Shown in pieces: positions 60,682 through 64,000 of a DNA stretch of 64,000 bases (position 1 is its first letter; each line of letters starts with the position of its first letter). Position numbers and translations under genes: made by a program. Origin of the DNA: Psychrobacillus vulpis (GTDB lineage: Bacteria > Bacillota > Bacilli > Bacillales_A > Planococcaceae); assembly GCF_006861825.1 (NCBI RefSeq), contig NZ_VDGI01000001.1:326172-390171 (forward strand), given 5' to 3'. The notes beneath the pieces were generated by a model. That model worked only from the letters and a program-made list of their open reading frames with translations, made no database searches and had not been told where the DNA came from.

Positions 60682-60850
60682 GGAGGTGTCTTCTTATACA
60701 ACATGTATGTATTATTGACTGTGGCTTTATGGGGACCGCACTGCAGCCTCACCAGTTCGCGCTGTCGCATTTATTAAATAACATCGATTTTATTATTTAT
60801 AAAACTTCTACCCTAAAATTCGGGCTTTGAAGGATGATCAAAAGACAGAA
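60682..60850 (+). other. Gap with possible truncated gene after the CMD-like gene
   Basis: Right after the stop comes AAGGAGGTG, then a frame without ATG start reading IQHVCIIDCGFMGTALQPHQ and on to LSHLLNNIDFIIYKTS before a TGA near 60830. The strong ribosome site and protein-like frame suggest the beginning of a gene lost by deletion. No family named. Confidence 0.3.
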
Positions 60851-60854
60851 AAAT

Positions 60855-60892
60855 CGTATTCAAGAGAAATAATCACTTGAATACGATTTTTT
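60855..60892 (+). terminator. Terminator at the end of the acyl-CoA cluster
   Basis: AAAAATCGTATTCAAG / CTTGAATACGATTTTT stem with an 11-nt loop and seven T residues. Confidence 0.9.
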
Positions 60893-60987
60893 TCGATATA
60901 CCAATACCCGACATTATAGTTGATAACTAGAGATACCATTCACTTCATCTTAATGGTCTTTTATTTAATCTACTTATACTAATTATT

Positions 60988-61305
60988 TTATCCTTTGTAC
61001 CGTTTATGTAGTTTTTCTTGATGTGCACTAAATACTTCTTCAAGTGAGATTTCATATTTATTAGCTATTACTATAATATTTCCTAACACATCGCCAAGCT
61101 CCTCTACTAATTCTTGCTTATTTTCTTCGTAGGAACCTACTACTTCATCCGGACGATCTCGCCCAATTTCAAGTGCTCTTATAGCACGTGCCACTTCTCC
61201 TGTTTCTTCAGCCAAAAAACCAATTCGTGTGAAAATATTTAAATCAGACCAACCCCGCTTTTCATAGTAATCTTTTACCCACTGCTGAAACGCATTTAAT
61301 TCCAT
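60988..61305 (-). CDS. MazG-like nucleotide pyrophosphohydrolase
   Basis: Small all-alpha NTP pyrophosphohydrolase of 105 aa. Metal-binding motif: EETGE at about residues 33-37 followed by EELGDVLGNIIVIAN at about 66-80, the ExxE-N-ExxD arrangement of MazG-like enzymes. It hydrolyses non-canonical or excess NTPs to NMP and pyrophosphate. GAGG precedes the ATG. Divergent from the LOG-family gene. Confidence 0.88.
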   Translation of the reverse strand: MELNAFQQWVKDYYEKRGWSDLNIFTRIGFLAEETGEVARAIRALEIGRDRPDEVVGSYEENKQELVEELGDVLGNIIVIANKYEISLEEVFSAHQEKLHKRYKG

Positions 61306-61390
61306 TTAGTTGTACCTCATTTCTTTCTTTAAAAATTTTACGTATACTAATCTAGTATAATATCAATTAAGCGATATGGAGGACAAATGC

Positions 61391-61963
61391 ATGAAAAGTA
61401 TTGCTGTTTTTTGTGGTTCAAGTAATGGTGCTTCTGAAGCTTATCGGGAAGGAGCTATTCTTTTAGGAAAAGAATTAGCTAGACGTAATATTACATTAGT
61501 TTATGGTGGTGCTAGTGTAGGCATTATGGGAATAGTAGCAGACACTGTCCTTCAAGAAGGTGGTAAGGTCATTGGTGTCATCCCTGCATTACTTGAAGAA
61601 AGAGAAATTTCTCATAAACATTTAACGGAGTTAATTGTTCTAAATTCCATGCACGAGCGGAAAAGCAAAATGATGGAGCTAGCAGATGGATTTATTGCAT
61701 TACCTGGAGGTCCAGGTACATTAGAAGAATTTTTTGAAGTATTTACATGGAGTCAAATTGGATTGCATCAAAAACCTTGTGGCATTTTAAACATTAATCA
61801 TTATTATGATTTACTAATTGCATTATTTGACCATATGCAGGACGAACAGTTTTTGCAAGCACAATATAGGAATACTCTTTTAGTAGATACTGACGTTACA
61901 GGTCTATTAGAAAAATTCTTAACTTATACTCCCCCTGTGATTAAAACTTATCAAAAAAATTAA
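61391..61963 (+). CDS. LOG-family protein (lysine-decarboxylase-like fold)
   Basis: Cytoplasmic protein of 190 aa of the LOG family. The nucleotide-binding and catalytic signature is LPGGPGTLEEFFEVFTW, and MHERKSKMMELADGF supplies the conserved Arg and Lys. LOG enzymes release the base from nucleoside 5'-monophosphates, often cytokinin nucleotides. The start is the ATG at 61391, 9 nt after GGAGG; an in-frame ATG at 61376 overlaps that site. Confidence 0.9.
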   Translation: MKSIAVFCGSSNGASEAYREGAILLGKELARRNITLVYGGASVGIMGIVADTVLQEGGKVIGVIPALLEEREISHKHLTELIVLNSMHERKSKMMELADGFIALPGGPGTLEEFFEVFTWSQIGLHQKPCGILNINHYYDLLIALFDHMQDEQFLQAQYRNTLLVDTDVTGLLEKFLTYTPPVIKTYQKN

Positions 61964-62010
61964 GGCTCTTTAAAATAAAGTTCACCTAATTTTTTTGATG
62001 TAAAAAACAA

Positions 62011-62216
62011 GGGGCTGTCCAATAAGTATAAAATCGTTGAAACGGCTCCCTTTCCGTTGGCGATGCTTAAGCCTCCTCACTTTGCTGCGGAGTCTTAAGC
62101 TAACTCTATTCCAGCAGGAGTATCGCCTTTTTGAACAATTTTCCAGAAATGAAAAGTAGTATAAAGTGAGGGAATGTTGAAGTTCTCCCTCTACTTTTTT
62201 AGCTTTTTAGACAACC
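62011..62216. repeat. Interspersed repeat, copy D (uninterrupted)
   Basis: Starts GGGGCTGTCCAATAAGT and ends CTTTTTAGACAACC; the ends are imperfect inverted repeats (GGGG-TGTC pattern). It contains the intact site CCCTTTCCG, followed by the palindromic middle part. It is the empty-site version of copies A, B and C and shows what those looked like before insertion. Non-coding. Confidence 0.8.
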
Positions 62217-62292
62217 TCTTTAAAGTTGATAATTTTCGGTAAATATTAATTAAATCTTCCAACCTGGTTCCCTAGTATGAACCCCATTATCC

Positions 62293-62910
62293 TTAATCTT
62301 TTGTTCTCTTTTTCATAACTTCTGCCATCTGTTGAGAGTTTGGATCTTCTTCCTCATGTAGTTTATTCACGATATTAAGATAGTCCTTTGCGTTGCGATT
62401 CTGACTTAATTTATAGGCAGCTTGAATTTCTTTAACTTTAATTTTAAATCCAATGATACCTTTCAATTCTTTTTCTAAAACTTGTGGAGAAAGTGTATCC
62501 CATAAAACTGGATTTTCACGATGTTTTTCATATTTTTGTAGCATCATCGTAAGTTCTTGTTGCAACTCTTCTTCATTCAAAATACTAGCCGTGCCATATA
62601 TATGTACAGCCTGATAATTCCATGTTGGGACATTTTCATTCTCATACCAAGAAGAAGAAATGTAAGCATGCGGTCCCTGGAACATTACGAGTATATCCTC
62701 ACTCGTTTCGAATGTTCTCCATTGCGGGTTCCCATAAGCCATATGCCCAGTTATATAGTAATCATCATTTATTTTATTTAATCCCAATGGTAAATGAGTA
62801 GCAATTGGTTTACCTTGTTTTGTTGTAACAATCGTTCCAAATGAGTTCTTTTGAACAAATTCTCTAATTTCATCAAAATCTGTTACTTTATAATATTTTG
62901 GTATGTACAT
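62293..62910 (-). CDS. paiB: PaiB-family FMN-binding protein
   Basis: Flavin-binding split-barrel protein of 205 aa. MYIPKYYKVTDFDEIREFVQ, GTIVTTKQGKPIATHLPLGL and GPHAYISSSWYENENVPTWNYQAVHIYG are clear PaiB hallmarks. PaiB proteins are annotated as FMN-binding negative regulators of sporulation or protease genes, though their biochemical role is unclear. CAAGGGGG precedes the ATG. Divergent from a MocR-type gene with an inverted repeat in between. Confidence 0.92.
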   Translation of the reverse strand: MYIPKYYKVTDFDEIREFVQKNSFGTIVTTKQGKPIATHLPLGLNKINDDYYITGHMAYGNPQWRTFETSEDILVMFQGPHAYISSSWYENENVPTWNYQAVHIYGTASILNEEELQQELTMMLQKYEKHRENPVLWDTLSPQVLEKELKGIIGFKIKVKEIQAAYKLSQNRNAKDYLNIVNKLHEEEDPNSQQMAEVMKKRTKD

Positions 62911-62926
62911 AATTGACTCCCCCTTG

Positions 62927-62965
62927 ATTTGTGTAATACGTCTGATTTAATAGTATTATACAAAT
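62927..62965. promoter_or_regulatory. Inverted repeat between paiB and the MocR-type gene
   Basis: ATTTGTGTAATAC (62927-62939) and GTATTATACAAAT (62953-62965) pair at 12 of 13 positions, 13 bp apart. A TTGACA follows directly at 62966. Candidate operator for the MocR-type regulator. Confidence 0.6.
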
Positions 62966-63020
62966 TGACATACAAAAAGGTACAATTTTAAATATATAAA
63001 CATGTCAAAGGAGCGTATCG

Positions 63021-64000
63021 ATGAAAGAAACCATTTTTGCTTTTAAGGAGGACTCCCCCAAATACAAACAAATCTATGAGCAGTTAAAATTGTTTATTGA
63101 GCGAGGCGACATACCGAATGATGAACAATTGCCCTCCATTCGAAGGCTAGCTGACTCCCTACAAGTGAGTCGCAATACGACATTAATGGCTTATGATCAA
63201 CTTGTAGCGGAAGGCTATATTCGTGGAGAAGGGAGAAAAGGTTATTTTGTAAATGAATTAGAGCCACTTTTGTTTCAAGAAGTTTTAACCTCCTATAATA
63301 AAAAGAATACAGTGTCGATACATATCCTCATTGATTTTCGAGCAGGCGCCGTAGATCAAACACATTTCCCTTTAAAAATTTGGAGGAGAATTTCCAATCA
63401 AGTGTTAACGCTAAAGGAGAGCTTTCTATATGGAGAACCTTTTGGTGAAGTATGTCTACGTGAACAAATTGCTACGTACTTACTCCAATCTCGTGGGGTA
63501 AAAACAAATGTAGATTCCATTATTATCGGTAGTAGTACCCAACAAATGCTTATTCAACTTGGGCATATACTGAAGGATGATTTCCAAAGCGTTATCGTAG
63601 AAGACCCTGGCTATGATGGTGCTAGAGAAGCTTTTCAATTCCATCGTTTTGCACTTGAAACTTTACCCGTTTATGAAACAGGTGCTGATTTTTCACAATT
63701 AGAACAAATGAAATCACAAGTCATCTATGTAACACCTTCCCATCACAGTCCAATCGGGGTAAGCATGTCCATCCAACAACGGCAAGCACTTATCCACTGG
63801 GCTAACAAGAGGAATGGATATATTATCGAAGACGACTATGATAGTGAATTTCGCTATACGCAACAGCCATTTCCAGCCCTCGCTTCCATCGATTCTACAA
63901 GAGTCATTTATATAGGGAATTTCTCAAAATCCTTTCTTCCAGGAATCCGATTAAGCTATATGGTGTTGCCCCAGTCATTATTAAATCGTTATAAAAACCA
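63021..64000 (+). CDS. MocR/PdxR-type regulator (GntR DNA-binding domain plus aminotransferase domain), partial
   Basis: Open at the right edge; about 326 codons are present. N-terminal GntR winged helix: QLPSIRRLADSLQVSRNTTLMAYDQLVAEGYIRGEGRKGYFV. Then an aminotransferase fold of type I, with IIGSSTQQMLIQLGHIL, VEDPGYDGAREAF, YVTPSHHSPIG, EDDYDSEFRY, and the PLP lysine in IGNFSKSFLPGIRLSYMVLP. Such proteins use PLP as effector. CAAAGGAG precedes the ATG at 63021. It is divergent from paiB, which it may control. Confidence 0.93.
   Translation, partial: MKETIFAFKEDSPKYKQIYEQLKLFIERGDIPNDEQLPSIRRLADSLQVSRNTTLMAYDQLVAEGYIRGEGRKGYFVNELEPLLFQEVLTSYNKKNTVSIHILIDFRAGAVDQTHFPLKIWRRISNQVLTLKESFLYGEPFGEVCLREQIATYLLQSRGVKTNVDSIIIGSSTQQMLIQLGHILKDDFQSVIVEDPGYDGAREAFQFHRFALETLPVYETGADFSQLEQMKSQVIYVTPSHHSPIGVSMSIQQRQALIHWANKRNGYIIEDDYDSEFRYTQQPFPALASIDSTRVIYIGNFSKSFLPGIRLSYMVLPQSLLNRYKN

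Overview
The window reads as a low-GC Gram-positive chromosome of the order Bacillales. Shine-Dalgarno sites of the AAGGAGG type are strong almost everywhere, TTG and GTG starts are common, and the gene content is Bacillus-like (yxlEFG-like, yqhV, phnA, yxeA, swrC-like, paiB and scoAB/atoE-like genes, plus a SigD-type motility promoter). The dispersed GC-rich intergenic repeats suggest Planococcaceae such as Lysinibacillus or Psychrobacillus. That placement is inference; no rRNA is present to settle it.

Layout. 1-7.5 kb: start of clpP downstream of an ECF-type sigma factor, an isochorismatase-fold hydrolase, a uridine-kinase-like enzyme, and a five-gene ABC cluster whose upstream part resembles yxlEFG, divergent from an HTH regulator with two palindromic sites between them. 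7.5-9.1 kb: a gene-free repeat island with nested mobile elements, including a symmetric 277-bp mini-transposon. 9.1-18.7 kb: small metabolic and acetyltransferase genes, a CNT nucleoside transporter with an attenuator-like leader next to a deoxyribosyltransferase, and a frameshifted LysE exporter. 19.3-24.2 kb: a sodium-coupled amino-acid transporter with a PLP decarboxylase, then a chemoreceptor with a SigD promoter. 24.6-33.6 kb: azoreductase/DoxX/TetR, LysE/XRE-cupin, a Fic toxin with a small partner, and several small proteins and gene remnants. 33.7-43.5 kb: a stand-alone EPSP-synthase-like gene with a LysR regulator, EamA, XRE and MFS genes, and a SwrC-type RND pump with a TetR repressor and an 18-bp palindromic operator. 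45.4-53.6 kb: a two-component system, an antimicrobial-peptide-type ABC transporter with YxeA, a VanZ-RDD protein and a DUF418 protein. 53.8-60.7 kb: a short-chain acyl/keto-acid catabolic cluster (hydrolase, CoA transferase, thiolase, AtoE-type transporter, two CMD-fold proteins). 60.9-64 kb: MazG-like, LOG family, PaiB and the start of a MocR-type regulator.

How genes work together. The clearest regulatory circuit is a three-element operator (TTTAAG-TT, TGTAAGGTT, TGTAAGG at 11- and 22-bp steps, then a -10 box at fixed distance). It occurs once before the ABC transporter operon and once before the DUF418 gene, and is most simply read as the binding site of the nearby OmpR-type regulator. 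The acyl-CoA cluster is a plausible acetoacetate or short-chain acid pathway ending in acetyl-CoA. The main genome-plasticity signal is a repeat family present at four sites, three of them interrupted at the same position, with the fourth supplying the empty site.

I did not find one clearly unprecedented multi-gene system. The best candidates for new biology are the two-component/ABC/DUF418 regulon, the mini-transposon with its structured interior, and two leader RNAs with mutually exclusive folds.
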